A stretch of DNA of 27,675 nucleotides from JBOGGX01 sp050744245 (GTDB lineage Bacteria > Actinomycetota > Acidimicrobiia > Acidimicrobiales > JBOGGX01), in assembly GCA_050744245.1 (NCBI GenBank), contig JBOGGX010000196.1, forward strand, positions 1 to 27,675, given 5' to 3'. The notes under the pieces were generated by a model that was not told the origin of the DNA, did not search any database, and saw only the letters and a list, made by a program, of their open reading frames with translations. Made by a program: the position numbers and the translations under genes. Positions 14,731 through 22,124 of the stretch are shown piece by piece; the stretch's first letter is position 1; every line of letters begins with the position of its first letter.

Positions 14731-15300
14731 TCACCTCGGTCCGGCCCGCTCGTTGAGCGAGCGCAGGCTCGGGCCGCCGGGCCCGAACCCGATGCGGGCC
14801 ACGCCTGCGTCGGCCACGAACATCCGCCAGGCGATCTCGTCGCCGACGCCGAGGGCCCAGGCGATGGCCGCCTTGATGGGTGAGACGTGGCTGACGACGA
14901 CGATGTCGCCGGCCGCCGCGGCCACCGCCAGCTCGTCACATGCGGCTCGGACTCGACGGCCCAACGAAGCCAGCGACTCGCCGCCGGGCGGGGCGAAGCC
15001 GATGTCGGACCGCCACGTGCGCCAGGCCTCGTCGTCGATGGCGGCGAGCGGGTGCCCGTCCAGCTCGCCGTAGTCGAGCTCGATCCACCGATCGTCCACG
15101 TCGACGGTGCGACCGAACGCCTCCGCCGTGGTCCGGGCCCGGAGGAGCGGACTGGCGATCACCCGATCGGGCCTCGGCAGGTGCTCGGCCAGCGCCGCGG
15201 CCTGGGCCCGGCCCCGCTCGTTGAGCTCGACGTCCATCCGCCCGAGGAGGAGGCCGTTGGCGTTGGCGTCGGTCTGGCCATGGCGGACGAGGATCAGCAC
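14731..15300 (-). CDS. Histidine phosphatase superfamily protein (phosphoglycerate mutase-like)
   Basis: A 189-aa phosphatase or mutase starting at GTG 15300. The catalytic motif LILVRHGQTDAN is at residues 2-13 with the phosphorylated His at residue 7. Further family landmarks are LNERGRAQAAALAEHL, VIASPLLRARTTAEAF, WIELDYGELDG and the second catalytic His in DIVVVSHVSPIKAAI. Length is normal for small single-domain members. These hydrolyse a range of phosphoesters, including phosphoglycerate, phosphosugars and cobalamin intermediates, and nothing here fixes the substrate. It is divergent from the CsbD-like gene, with 97 bp between starts. Confidence 0.88.
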   Translation of the reverse strand: MLILVRHGQTDANANGLLLGRMDVELNERGRAQAAALAEHLPRPDRVIASPLLRARTTAEAFGRTVDVDDRWIELDYGELDGHPLAAIDDEAWRTWRSDIGFAPPGGESLASLGRRVRAACDELAVAAAAGDIVVVSHVSPIKAAIAWALGVGDEIAWRMFVADAGVARIGFGPGGPSLRSLNERAGPR

Positions 15301-15397
15301 GTCGTTGAACCTACGCGGTCCCGCTCGCGCTGAAAGGGTGTTCGTTCCGTCGGCTCGGGGTCCGCCTCCGGTCCAGCGATCCCCCAGGAGGGCACGC

Positions 15398-15568
15398 ATG
15401 CCGAACACCGACGATCTCAAGGGCCGGGCCCAGGAAGCGGTGGGCGACCTCACCGACGACGAGGGTCTCCAGCGCGAGGGCAAGGTCGACCAGGCCAAGG
15501 GCAAGGCCAAGGAGAAGCTCGACGACGTCGCCGACAAGGTGAAGGGCGCCGTCAACCGGGACAGGTAG
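15398..15568 (+). CDS. CsbD-family stress protein
   Basis: A 56-aa, highly charged, helical protein of the CsbD type. It starts at ATG 15398 with a perfect AGGAGG 7 nt upstream. The family signature is LKGRAQEAVGDLTDDEGLQREGKVDQAKGKAKEKL (split here as DDLKGRAQEAVGDLTDD and GKVDQAKGKAKEKLDDV). CsbD proteins are made on general stress or entry into stationary phase in many bacteria; the molecular role is not known. Upstream, GTTC (15340-15343), 14 bases, and GGGTCC (15358-15363) loosely resembles a SigB-type promoter, which would fit, but the match is weak. Confidence 0.9.
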   Translation: MPNTDDLKGRAQEAVGDLTDDEGLQREGKVDQAKGKAKEKLDDVADKVKGAVNRDR

Positions 15569-15575
15569 CCGATCG

Positions 15576-15611
15576 ACCGGATGAAGGATCCTCAGCCGCT
15601 CGTCATCCGGT
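15576..15611. terminator. Inverted repeat downstream of the CsbD-like gene
   Basis: ACCGGATGA (15576-15584) pairs perfectly with TCATCCGGT (15603-15611) across an 18-base loop that itself holds the palindrome AGGATCCT. It begins 8 bp after the CsbD stop. No T-run follows; a terminator or mRNA-stabilising hairpin are both possible. Confidence 0.5.
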
Positions 15612-15679
15612 GATCAGCTCCGGAACCCATCGGGGTGAGCACGCTCCGTCGGAGCGCTCGTCGCGAAAGGGGATCGGAC

Positions 15680-16138
15680 ATGAGTCACGTGAGCGTCTCG
15701 GTCGGGCGGCCGGCTCGGGCCATCGCCCAGCGCCGGGTGCAGTTGGTGAGCACCCGCGAGTACCGCGGCCTGGCCGTCATCACCGCGTTGGCCGTTCTGC
15801 ACCTGCTCGGGCATCTCCTCGTCGCCCACCGGGCCGGCGCACTCTGGGGCTGGCTCGACGTGGCGATCTCGGTCGCGGTGATGGTCGGGGTCTACACCCT
15901 CGTCGGCTGCGTCGAACGGACCACACCGATCGAGGTGCCGACCGAGGCGTTCGCCATGTTCCTCGCGGGTGCCGTCGGGGTGCAGACCTGGCACACGTTC
16001 GAGCACATCGTCACCATCGGGGACCCGGCGCGGGGCCTCGACCACGCGCTCGCCGAGCTGGTGATCGCGTTCGTCACCACGGTCGCGGTCGCCGCGCCGC
16101 TGGTGTTCGTCACCAGGTCGCGGCGGGCCCACGGCTGA
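15680..16138 (+). CDS. Four-helix membrane protein of unknown function
   Basis: A 152-aa integral membrane protein. ATG 15680 is chosen over the in-frame GTG at 15635 because AAAGGGG lies 8 nt upstream. Four hydrophobic segments are visible: LAVITALAVLHLLGHLLVAH, WLDVAISVAVMVGVYTLVGC, EAFAMFLAGAVGVQTWHTFEH and LAELVIAFVTTVAVAAPLVF. Histidines are concentrated in and near the first and third helices (HLLGHLLVAH, WHTFEH), a pattern that might bind metal or heme, though no known motif is matched. The tail is basic, so the C-terminus is probably inside. I do not recognise the family, and neighbours give no functional hint. Confidence 0.75.
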   Translation: MSHVSVSVGRPARAIAQRRVQLVSTREYRGLAVITALAVLHLLGHLLVAHRAGALWGWLDVAISVAVMVGVYTLVGCVERTTPIEVPTEAFAMFLAGAVGVQTWHTFEHIVTIGDPARGLDHALAELVIAFVTTVAVAAPLVFVTRSRRAHG

Positions 16139-16201
16139 CGACCAGCGCCACGCTACCGTCGGCCTCGACGCGCCCCGAGCCGGCGCGGGAGAGGACGAAC
16201 G

Positions 16202-16777
16202 GTGGTCAACGCCGCAGACCGCGAAGTCGAGCCGCACCGCGTCGAGATCGCGGCCGACGCGATCGACGATCTCAGACAGCGGCTGCGCCGCACGCGCTGG
16301 CCGGAACGGGAGACCGTCGACGACTGGAGCCAGGGCGTACCGCTGGCCTATCTCCAGGAGGTGTGCCGGTACTGGGCCGACGACTACGACTGGTCGTCGG
16401 CCGAGGCCAGGCTGAACGGCTTCCCCCAGTTCCGGACGGCGATCGACGATCTCGGCATCCACTTCGTCCATGCCCGCTCGCCGCATCCCGACGAGCTGCT
16501 CGACAACATCTCGGTGTACTGACTGACCGCGTCGGGCGCGTCGTCGGCCCGGCTCTACTGGGAGAGCTTCAGCCGCACCAACCGCGACCCGGTCGGCGTC
16601 CCGACCGGCTGTTCGATCTTCCCAAAGGAGATCATGCCCGCCGCCCGGGGTGCGGTGGAACGGCGCTTCACCGACCTCCGGTACTGGCGTGAGCTCGACC
16701 GGGGTGGCCACTTCGCCGCGTTCGAGCAACCCGAGCTGTTCGTCGACGAGGTGCGCGCCTTCTTCCGGCTCCTCTAG
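16202..16777 (+). pseudogene. Epoxide hydrolase, internally deleted and interrupted by a stop
   Basis: From GTG 16202 the first about 95 residues match the N-terminal domain of EPHX-type epoxide hydrolases (RVEIAADAIDDLRQRLRRTR, LAYLQEVCRYWADDYDW, FPQFRTAIDDLGIHFVHARS). The frame then jumps from SPHPD straight to ELLDNISVY, a segment that normally lies about 200 residues later, so the alpha/beta-hydrolase core with the Asp nucleophile is missing. At 16520-16522 TGA stands where the family has Trp (Y-W-L-T). After the stop the same frame still encodes the tail (SSARLYWESF, then YWRELDRGGHFAAFEQPELF with the catalytic His) and ends at TAG 16775-16777. It cannot be active. Confidence 0.82.
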
Positions 16778-16785
16778 TGACGATG

Positions 16786-16805
16786 GGGGCCCCTCGATGG
16801 GCCCC
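16786..16805. terminator. GC-rich hairpin after the epoxide hydrolase remnant
   Basis: GGGGCCC, a 6-base loop and GGGCCCC form a perfect 7-bp stem 8 bp after the end of the epoxide hydrolase remnant. It is a likely terminator left from the former gene, without a T-tract. Confidence 0.5.
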
Positions 16806-16815
16806 GAGTGGATGT

Positions 16816-16856
16816 TTCCGCGCCTGAGGACATTTTCGCGGTACCTCAGCGCGGAA
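16816..16856. repeat. Bulged inverted repeat in a gene-free spacer
   Basis: The 14-base left arm (16816-16829) begins TTCCGCGC and ends TGAGG. The 13-base right arm (16844-16856) is its reverse complement except for one missing G, with a 14-base loop between. The structure stands in the 200-bp spacer between two broken genes and is too far from either to be their ordinary terminator. Confidence 0.75.
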
Positions 16857-16978
16857 GGAACGAGCACCGTCGGCACCGGCCACAATTGACGAGAAGCTCG
16901 GCGTGGGCGACGGGGCCGCGGCGGTCGCGGTCGCCTTTCGAGCGAGGCCTCGTCACCCGAACGACGTCGCCCGAACCC

Positions 16979-17430
16979 TTAGCTCGTCGGCTCGAGGATC
17001 ACCACCGGGATGTCGCGCTCGGTCCTGGCCTGGTAGCGGTCGCACTCGGCCAGATCGACGTCATCAGCGGCCAGAGCCTTGACTTCTCGTTGGGGTCCGC
17101 GGTTCGAACGCTCGCCGTCAACCGGTCCCCGCCGACCAGAAGCTCGACGTCGGGATGACGCACGAGGTTCAGGTATCACTGTGGATGCTTCGGCGCCCCG
17201 CCGAGCGAGGCGACCACGACGTAGCGATGGTCGTCGCGGCCATAGATGAGGGCGGTGCGCCGACGGCGGCCCGTCGTTCTTCCCGTGGTGGTGAGCAGCA
17301 GGGCCGGGGCACCGTAGAACTTGTGGCCCTTCCTGCCGTCGGTCTCGACGTACTCGCGCACGTGCTTGGCCACCCATGGGGTCGGGCAGTCGAGCACCTC
17401 GGTGTCGGGCTCGGGAGGGGTCGCGACCAC
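16979..17430 (-). pseudogene. F420-dependent nitroreductase (DDN-like) gene, nonsense plus frameshift
   Basis: From GTG 17430 the frame encodes the first 84 residues of a deazaflavin-dependent nitroreductase: WVAKHVREYVETDGRKGHKF, GAPALLLTTTGRTTGRRRRT, ALIYGRDDHRYVVVASLGGA. A TGA at 17178-17176 follows GGAPKHPQ, exactly where the family has Trp (HPxWYLNLV). The same frame continues as YLNLVRHPDVELLVGGDRLT to LWPLMTSIWP. One missing base near 17047 then shifts the reading to the tail DRYQARTERDIPVVILEPTS, which ends at TAA 16981-16979. Restored, the protein would be about 150 aa, the family norm. Either a recent pseudogene or sequence error. Confidence 0.8.
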
Positions 17431-17458
17431 CGCGCTCAGCGTCGGGCCGACCGGAACC

Positions 17459-17464
17459 TAGTCT
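17459..17464 (+). promoter_or_regulatory. Candidate -10 element for a leaderless transcript
   Basis: TAGTCT ends exactly 6 nt before the ATG at 17471, and no Shine-Dalgarno is present. This is the same geometry as before the antitoxin gene and suggests transcription starts at the start codon. Confidence 0.45.
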
Positions 17465-17470
17465 GCGCCC

Positions 17471-18205
17471 ATGTCGTACTCCGTCCAGGCGCCCGTGGTC
17501 GTCAAGCCGCGCACCGTCGCCTTCCTCATCCCGGTCGGGATCTTCCTGCTCGGCCTGGTGCTCATGGCGTTCCTGATCTTCAACGGCTTCCGCCGGGCCG
17601 AGGGGATCGTCGACGACTTCGACCGCGTCGCGGTGGGGGAGTCGGAGACCTTCAACCTCGACGAGAGCGGCTACCGGGTGTGGCTCGAGGGGTCGGGCGT
17701 CGACGACCGGTTCGAGTTCGTCGACTACTCCATCGTGTCCGCCGACAACGGCGACGAGGTCACGACCTCGCCGTTCTCGACGTCGCAGACCTACACCCTC
17801 GGCGGCCGCACGGGTGCCGCCCTCGAGACGTTTGATCTCGAGGAGTCCGGTGCGTTCGAGGTCAGCTTTCTCAGCACCAGCTCGGGCGACAGCGACCGCG
17901 ACCTGGCCATCGGCCGGGACAACCCGGTGCGCGCGATCGCGTCCGGCATCGTCTTCGGCATGGGCGCCGCCGTCGCCGGGTTCCTGGTCGCGCTGGTCAT
18001 CACCATCGTGCTCTTCGTGAAGCGGGGCAGGTCGAAACGGGCCCAGACCGGGCCGCCCCAGCCAGGGCCGCCGCCGGGCGGGTACGGGTACGGCTGCGGC
18101 TATCCACCGCCGCAGGGCTACCCGCCCCAGCAGCCCCAGGGCTACCCGCCACCCCAGCCCCAGGACTACCCGCCGCCGCCGCCGGGCTACCCGCCGCCGG
18201 GCTGA
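17471..18205 (+). CDS. Two-helix membrane protein with proline-rich repeat tail
   Basis: A 244-aa protein with a first membrane helix at about residues 16-38 (VAFLIPVGIFLLGLVLMAFL), an extracytoplasmic beta-rich domain of about 115 residues (ETFNLDESGYRVWLEG through GAFEVSFLSTSSGD) and a second helix near 157-178 (IASGIVFGMGAAVAGFLVAL). A basic patch (KRGRSKR) and a tail of repeated GYPPPQ/GYPPQQPQ units follow. The basic patch suggests both termini are inside. Such proline/tyrosine tails are common in actinobacterial membrane proteins. I do not recognise the outer domain. The start is supported by the -10-like TAGTCT 6 nt upstream rather than a ribosome site. Confidence 0.8.
   Translation: MSYSVQAPVVVKPRTVAFLIPVGIFLLGLVLMAFLIFNGFRRAEGIVDDFDRVAVGESETFNLDESGYRVWLEGSGVDDRFEFVDYSIVSADNGDEVTTSPFSTSQTYTLGGRTGAALETFDLEESGAFEVSFLSTSSGDSDRDLAIGRDNPVRAIASGIVFGMGAAVAGFLVALVITIVLFVKRGRSKRAQTGPPQPGPPPGGYGYGCGYPPPQGYPPQQPQGYPPPQPQDYPPPPPGYPPPG
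18100..18202 (+). repeat. Low-complexity GYPPPQ coding repeat
   Basis: Imperfect direct repeats built on GGCTACCCGCC encode five copies of (G/D)YPPxx at the C-terminus of the two-helix membrane protein. They are coding, in frame, and vary in length between copies. Confidence 0.75.
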
Positions 18206-18267
18206 CCCGCCACGCCCGCCCCATCCGCCTTCTCCTAAGCTCACGCTCGGCAACGAGGGGGGTGCGC

Positions 18268-21200
18268 ATGGTGGCGACGAGAACCCGCACGGCGATCGCG
18301 CTGGTGCTCGCGGTGGTGGCCTCGACGGTGGGGGTCGCCGGCCTCGCGGGCCCGGCGGGCGCAGAGCCGGCCTCGGTCACGATCGCGGGCAGCCTCCAGG
18401 ACGAGCTCGGCTGCCCCGGCGAGTGGCAACCGGCGTGCGCAACAACGCATCTCGCCTACGACGCCAACGACGCGGTGTGGCAGGCAAGCTTCGCGCTCCC
18501 GGCCGGGAGCTTCGAGTACAAGGCGGCCCTCGACGACGACTGGGCCGAGAACTATGGGCTCGGCGCCGTCCGCGACGGCCCCAACATCCCGTTGGTCACC
18601 GCGGCCGAAGGCCCGGTCAAGTTCTTCTACGACCACCGCACCCACTGGGTCACCGACAACCAGAACTCGGTCATCGCCACCGCCCCCGGGAGCTTCCAGT
18701 CCGAGCTCGGCTGCGCCGACGACTGGGATCCCGGCTGCCTGCGGTCGTGGCTCCAGGACGCCGACGGCGACGGGATCGGCCGGTTCTCGACGTCGGTCCT
18801 GCCGCCGGGCGACTACGCGTTCAAGGTCGCGATCGACGAGTCGTGGGACGAGAACTACGGCGCCGGCGGCGTGCCCGGCGGCCCCGACATCACCTTCACC
18901 GTGGCCAACCCCGGCGACGCGGTGACCATCGGCTACAACCAGCTGACCCACATTATCGACGTGAGCGTTGTCCCGGTGACCCCGGTCGACGCCGCCGCCC
19001 TCGTCCGCGACCCTGTGCGGCACCCGTTCGTTGACGAGGTCCTGTACTTCACCCTGCCCGACCGGTTCGACGACGGCGACCCGGCCAACAACTGCGGCGC
19101 CTACGAGGGCGAGTGCGTGGAGGGCGACGTCGAGGCCAACGTGCTCCAACACGGCTACCTGCCGGGCGACAAGGGCTACTACCACGGCGGCGACATCGAG
19201 GGGCTGCGCCGGCGGCTGCCGTATCTCGAAGCCCTCGGCGTGACGTCGATCTGGGTGGGCCCGATCTTCAGGAACAACCCTGTGCAGGACGACAGCACCA
19301 ACCTGTTCGGCCACTCGTCCGGCTACCACGGCTACTGGATCCTCGACTTCCTCGATGTCGACCCACACTTCGGCACCGCCGAGGGCTTCCGCCAGTTGGT
19401 CGACGACGCCCACGACCGCGGCATCAAGGTCTTGATGGACATCATCACCAACCACACGGCCGACGTGATCGAGCTCGAGGGCAGCGCCGGCTACCGCAAC
19501 ACGACCGACTTCCCCTACCGCGACGTCGACGGTCACCCGTTCGACGACCGCGACCACGCCTACACCGGGCCGGGCAGCCCAGAGTTCCCCGAAGTTGACC
19601 TCTCGGCGTTCCCGTACAACCCGGTGCTGCCGCCGGGACAGGAGGACGCCAAGAACCCGGGCTGGCTCAACGACCCGCGGCTGTACCACAACCGGGGCAA
19701 CACCAGCTTCGTCGGCGAGAACTCGCTGTACGGCGACTTCTTCGGCCTCGACGACCTGTGGACAGAACGCCGCGAGGTGGTCGACGGCATGGTCGACATC
19801 TACTCGTACTGGATCGAGGAGTTCGGCGTCGACGGCTTCCGCATCGACACCACCAAGCACGTCAACATGGAGTTCTGGCAGGTGTTCGGCCCCGACATCC
19901 TGGCCGCGGCGGAGGCCAGGGGCATCGACGAGTTCTTCGCCTTCGGCGAGGTGTTCGACCAGCAGTTCGGCCCGCCGTTCCTCAGCCAGTTCTCGACCCT
20001 GGGCCAGTTGCCGTCGACCATCGACTTCGCCTTCCAGGGCGCGGCCCGCCGCTTCGCGTCCCAGAGCGTGGCGACGTCCGACCTGGCGACGTTCTTCGCC
20101 CAGGACGACTGGTACACCGACACCGACAGCAACGCCTACGCCATGCCGACGTTCCTCGGGAACCACGACATGGGCCGCATCGGCCACTTCCTCCAGCGGG
20201 TCGACCAGCCGGGCGCGAGCGACGCCGAGCTGGTCGCCCGGTCGGCGCTGGCCCACGCCCTCATGTTCCTGGTGCGCGGTCAGCCCGTCGTATACTACGG
20301 CGACGAGCAGGGCTTCACCGGCGACGGCGGCGACAAGGACGCCAGGGAGGACATGTTCCCCAACCTGGTGGCGGTCTACGAGGACAACGACCTCATCGGT
20401 ACCGACCGCACCATCTCCGACGGCAACTTCAACCGCAGTCATCCGTTGTACCGGGCCATCCGTGGCCTGTCCGACCTCGACCAGGCCCACCCGGCGCTGC
20501 AGGGCGGCGCCCAGGTCCACCGCTACAGCCGCGACGGGCCGGGGATCTATGCCTTCTCCCGCATCGACCGGGGCGAACGGATCGAGTACGTCGTCGCCCT
20601 CAACAACAGCGAGGTGCTGGCGCCCGCCCAGGTGCCCACCTACTCGCCCGAAGGCGTCCGCTACCGCCTCGTGTCCAGGACGTCGGCGCCCCGCGACGTC
20701 GTGCCCCGAGCGCTGACGGCCGGTCCCGACGGTGCGCTCACGGTGGCCGTGCCCGCGCTCGGCTACGTCGTCTACCGGGCCAACGACCCCGTGCCCGCCA
20801 GCCCGGCCGCGCCGACCGTCGACATCACCACCCTCGACCACTTCGAGACCGTCGCCCTCGGCACCAACACCTGGGACGGCCACGACGTGGTCGACCGCAT
20901 CGAGGTGGGGGCCGACCTGGGCGCCGACCAGTTGGCCGAGGTCACCTTCGCCGTCCGCCAGGGCGACGGCGGGTACGTGCCGATCGGCACCGACGACAAC
21001 CCGCCATACCGGGTGTTCTACGACGCCAGCCACCTCCGTGACCAGCCCCCGGCGACGTTGTCGTTCGCGGCCGTCGTCAACGATCTGTCCGGCCACCTGG
21101 CGTCGGACTCCGTCGTCAACGTCGGCGTCGAGTTCGTCGAGCCGCCGGCCGCGGCCACCGGCTACGCCCTCGTCCACCACCACCGGCCGGCCGGCGACTA

Positions 21201-22095
21201 CGACCCATGGGGCCTGCATCTGTGGGGCGACGCCATCGACCCGTCGGAGGTCACGGACTGGCCCAACCCCAAGCCGTTCCTCGGCGAGGACGAGTACGGG
21301 CGGTTCGCGTTCATCAAGCTGGCCCGTGACGACCTACCGGTCAACTTCATCGTGCACAGCGGCGACACCAAGGACCCACCGGACAGCCCCGACCGCAGCT
21401 TTGACCCGGCGGCCACGCCGGAGATCTGGCTGCGCCAGGGCGACGGGACCATCTACCCGTCGCAGGCCGAGGCCCAGGGGTACGCCACCGTCCACTACGC
21501 CTGCGCCGACTGCTCGGCGGTGACGATCGAGGCCACCAGCCCGGCGGGAGCGGTGACGGTGACCAGGTTGCCGGACGACGACTACGGGGCCGCGTTCACG
21601 TTGACCGCACCCGACCTGTCGGCGCCGGTCACGGTGAGCGTGCTCGTGGGCGGGGTGGCCGACATCGCCGGCCTGGAATTCACGCCGACCGAGACGCCGT
21701 CGGCCTGGTTCCAGCCGGCCGTACAGGTCGTCCACCCGTCACGGGGATCGGCCGAGGGCTACGCCACGATCCACTACCGCCGCCCGGCCGGCGACTACGG
21801 CGATCCGACCAGCCCGGACTTCGACGACCTCTGGGGCCTGCACGTGTGGACCGGCGCCGCCCGCGAGACGGTGTGGACCGACCCGGTCCGGCCGATCGGG
21901 GAGGACGTCTTCGGCATCGAGCTCCGCGTCGAACTGGCCGAGGGGGCCGAGCAGCTGGCCTACATCCTCCATCGGGGCGACACCAAGGATCCGGGGCCCG
22001 ACCAGTCGCTCGTCTTCGCCAACTACGGGCACGAGGTCTGGCAGCTCCAGGGGGCCGACCCCGAGCGGCCGTACGTCGCGCCGCTGCGGCGATGA
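18268..22095 (+). CDS. Secreted multidomain GH13 alpha-amylase/pullulanase-type enzyme
   Basis: A 1275-aa exported glucan hydrolase. ATG 18268 is preferred to GTG 18262 because the AGGGGGG site is 5 nt away from the former but abuts the latter. Order: signal peptide (1 to about 32); two X25-type starch-associated modules (about 33-130, 134-235; GSFQSELGC, ENYGAGGVPGGPD); GH13 barrel (about 252-840); an Ig-like segment (843-960); a pullulanase-associated carbohydrate-binding module (about 963-1069, WGLHLWGDAI); a short beta domain; and a second such module (1165-1275, DDLWGLHVWTG). Catalytic residues: nucleophile D527 (DGFRIDTTKH), acid/base E561 (FGEVF) and D634 (GNHD). It would cut starch, glycogen or pullulan outside the cell. 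No wall anchor is seen. Confidence 0.93.
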   Translation: MVATRTRTAIALVLAVVASTVGVAGLAGPAGAEPASVTIAGSLQDELGCPGEWQPACATTHLAYDANDAVWQASFALPAGSFEYKAALDDDWAENYGLGAVRDGPNIPLVTAAEGPVKFFYDHRTHWVTDNQNSVIATAPGSFQSELGCADDWDPGCLRSWLQDADGDGIGRFSTSVLPPGDYAFKVAIDESWDENYGAGGVPGGPDITFTVANPGDAVTIGYNQLTHIIDVSVVPVTPVDAAALVRDPVRHPFVDEVLYFTLPDRFDDGDPANNCGAYEGECVEGDVEANVLQHGYLPGDKGYYHGGDIEGLRRRLPYLEALGVTSIWVGPIFRNNPVQDDSTNLFGHSSGYHGYWILDFLDVDPHFGTAEGFRQLVDDAHDRGIKVLMDIITNHTADVIELEGSAGYRNTTDFPYRDVDGHPFDDRDHAYTGPGSPEFPEVDLSAFPYNPVLPPGQEDAKNPGWLNDPRLYHNRGNTSFVGENSLYGDFFGLDDLWTERREVVDGMVDIYSYWIEEFGVDGFRIDTTKHVNMEFWQVFGPDILAAAEARGIDEFFAFGEVFDQQFGPPFLSQFSTLGQLPSTIDFAFQGAARRFASQSVATSDLATFFAQDDWYTDTDSNAYAMPTFLGNHDMGRIGHFLQRVDQPGASDAELVARSALAHALMFLVRGQPVVYYGDEQGFTGDGGDKDAREDMFPNLVAVYEDNDLIGTDRTISDGNFNRSHPLYRAIRGLSDLDQAHPALQGGAQVHRYSRDGPGIYAFSRIDRGERIEYVVALNNSEVLAPAQVPTYSPEGVRYRLVSRTSAPRDVVPRALTAGPDGALTVAVPALGYVVYRANDPVPASPAAPTVDITTLDHFETVALGTNTWDGHDVVDRIEVGADLGADQLAEVTFAVRQGDGGYVPIGTDDNPPYRVFYDASHLRDQPPATLSFAAVVNDLSGHLASDSVVNVGVEFVEPPAAATGYALVHHHRPAGDYDPWGLHLWGDAIDPSEVTDWPNPKPFLGEDEYGRFAFIKLARDDLPVNFIVHSGDTKDPPDSPDRSFDPAATPEIWLRQGDGTIYPSQAEAQGYATVHYACADCSAVTIEATSPAGAVTVTRLPDDDYGAAFTLTAPDLSAPVTVSVLVGGVADIAGLEFTPTETPSAWFQPAVQVVHPSRGSAEGYATIHYRRPAGDYGDPTSPDFDDLWGLHVWTGAARETVWTDPVRPIGEDVFGIELRVELAEGAEQLAYILHRGDTKDPGPDQSLVFANYGHEVWQLQGADPERPYVAPLRR

Positions 22096-22124
22096 GCGAG
22101 CCCGCAGGGCGGGCGAACCAGTGA
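22092..22124 (+). other. Ten-codon mini-ORF bridging two genes
   Basis: ATG 22092 overlaps the amylase stop as ATGA. The frame reads MSEPAGRANQ and its TGA overlaps the methyltransferase GTG as GTGA. It could let ribosomes pass from one gene to the next. The sequence is also a GC-rich imperfect inverted repeat, so chance is possible. Confidence 0.3.

Noticed and set aside
16816..16856. Integron attC site
   Set aside because: It has a bulge like attC, but I see no GTTRRRY core site, no cassette structure and no integrase gene.
16520..17178. TGA read as tryptophan or selenocysteine
   Set aside because: TGA ends many intact genes in this window, including the overlapping operon genes. No SECIS-like element was sought in detail, but both affected genes carry additional damage.
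18262..18264. GTG as the amylase start
   Set aside because: The AGGGGG ribosome site touches it directly; the ATG 6 bp downstream has proper spacing.
18241..21219. 992-codon open frame on the minus strand opposite the amylase
   Set aside because: It mirrors a clear multidomain amylase. Long antisense frames are expected in very GC-rich coding DNA, and its residues are Val/Gly/Ala/Asp/Arg-rich without motifs.
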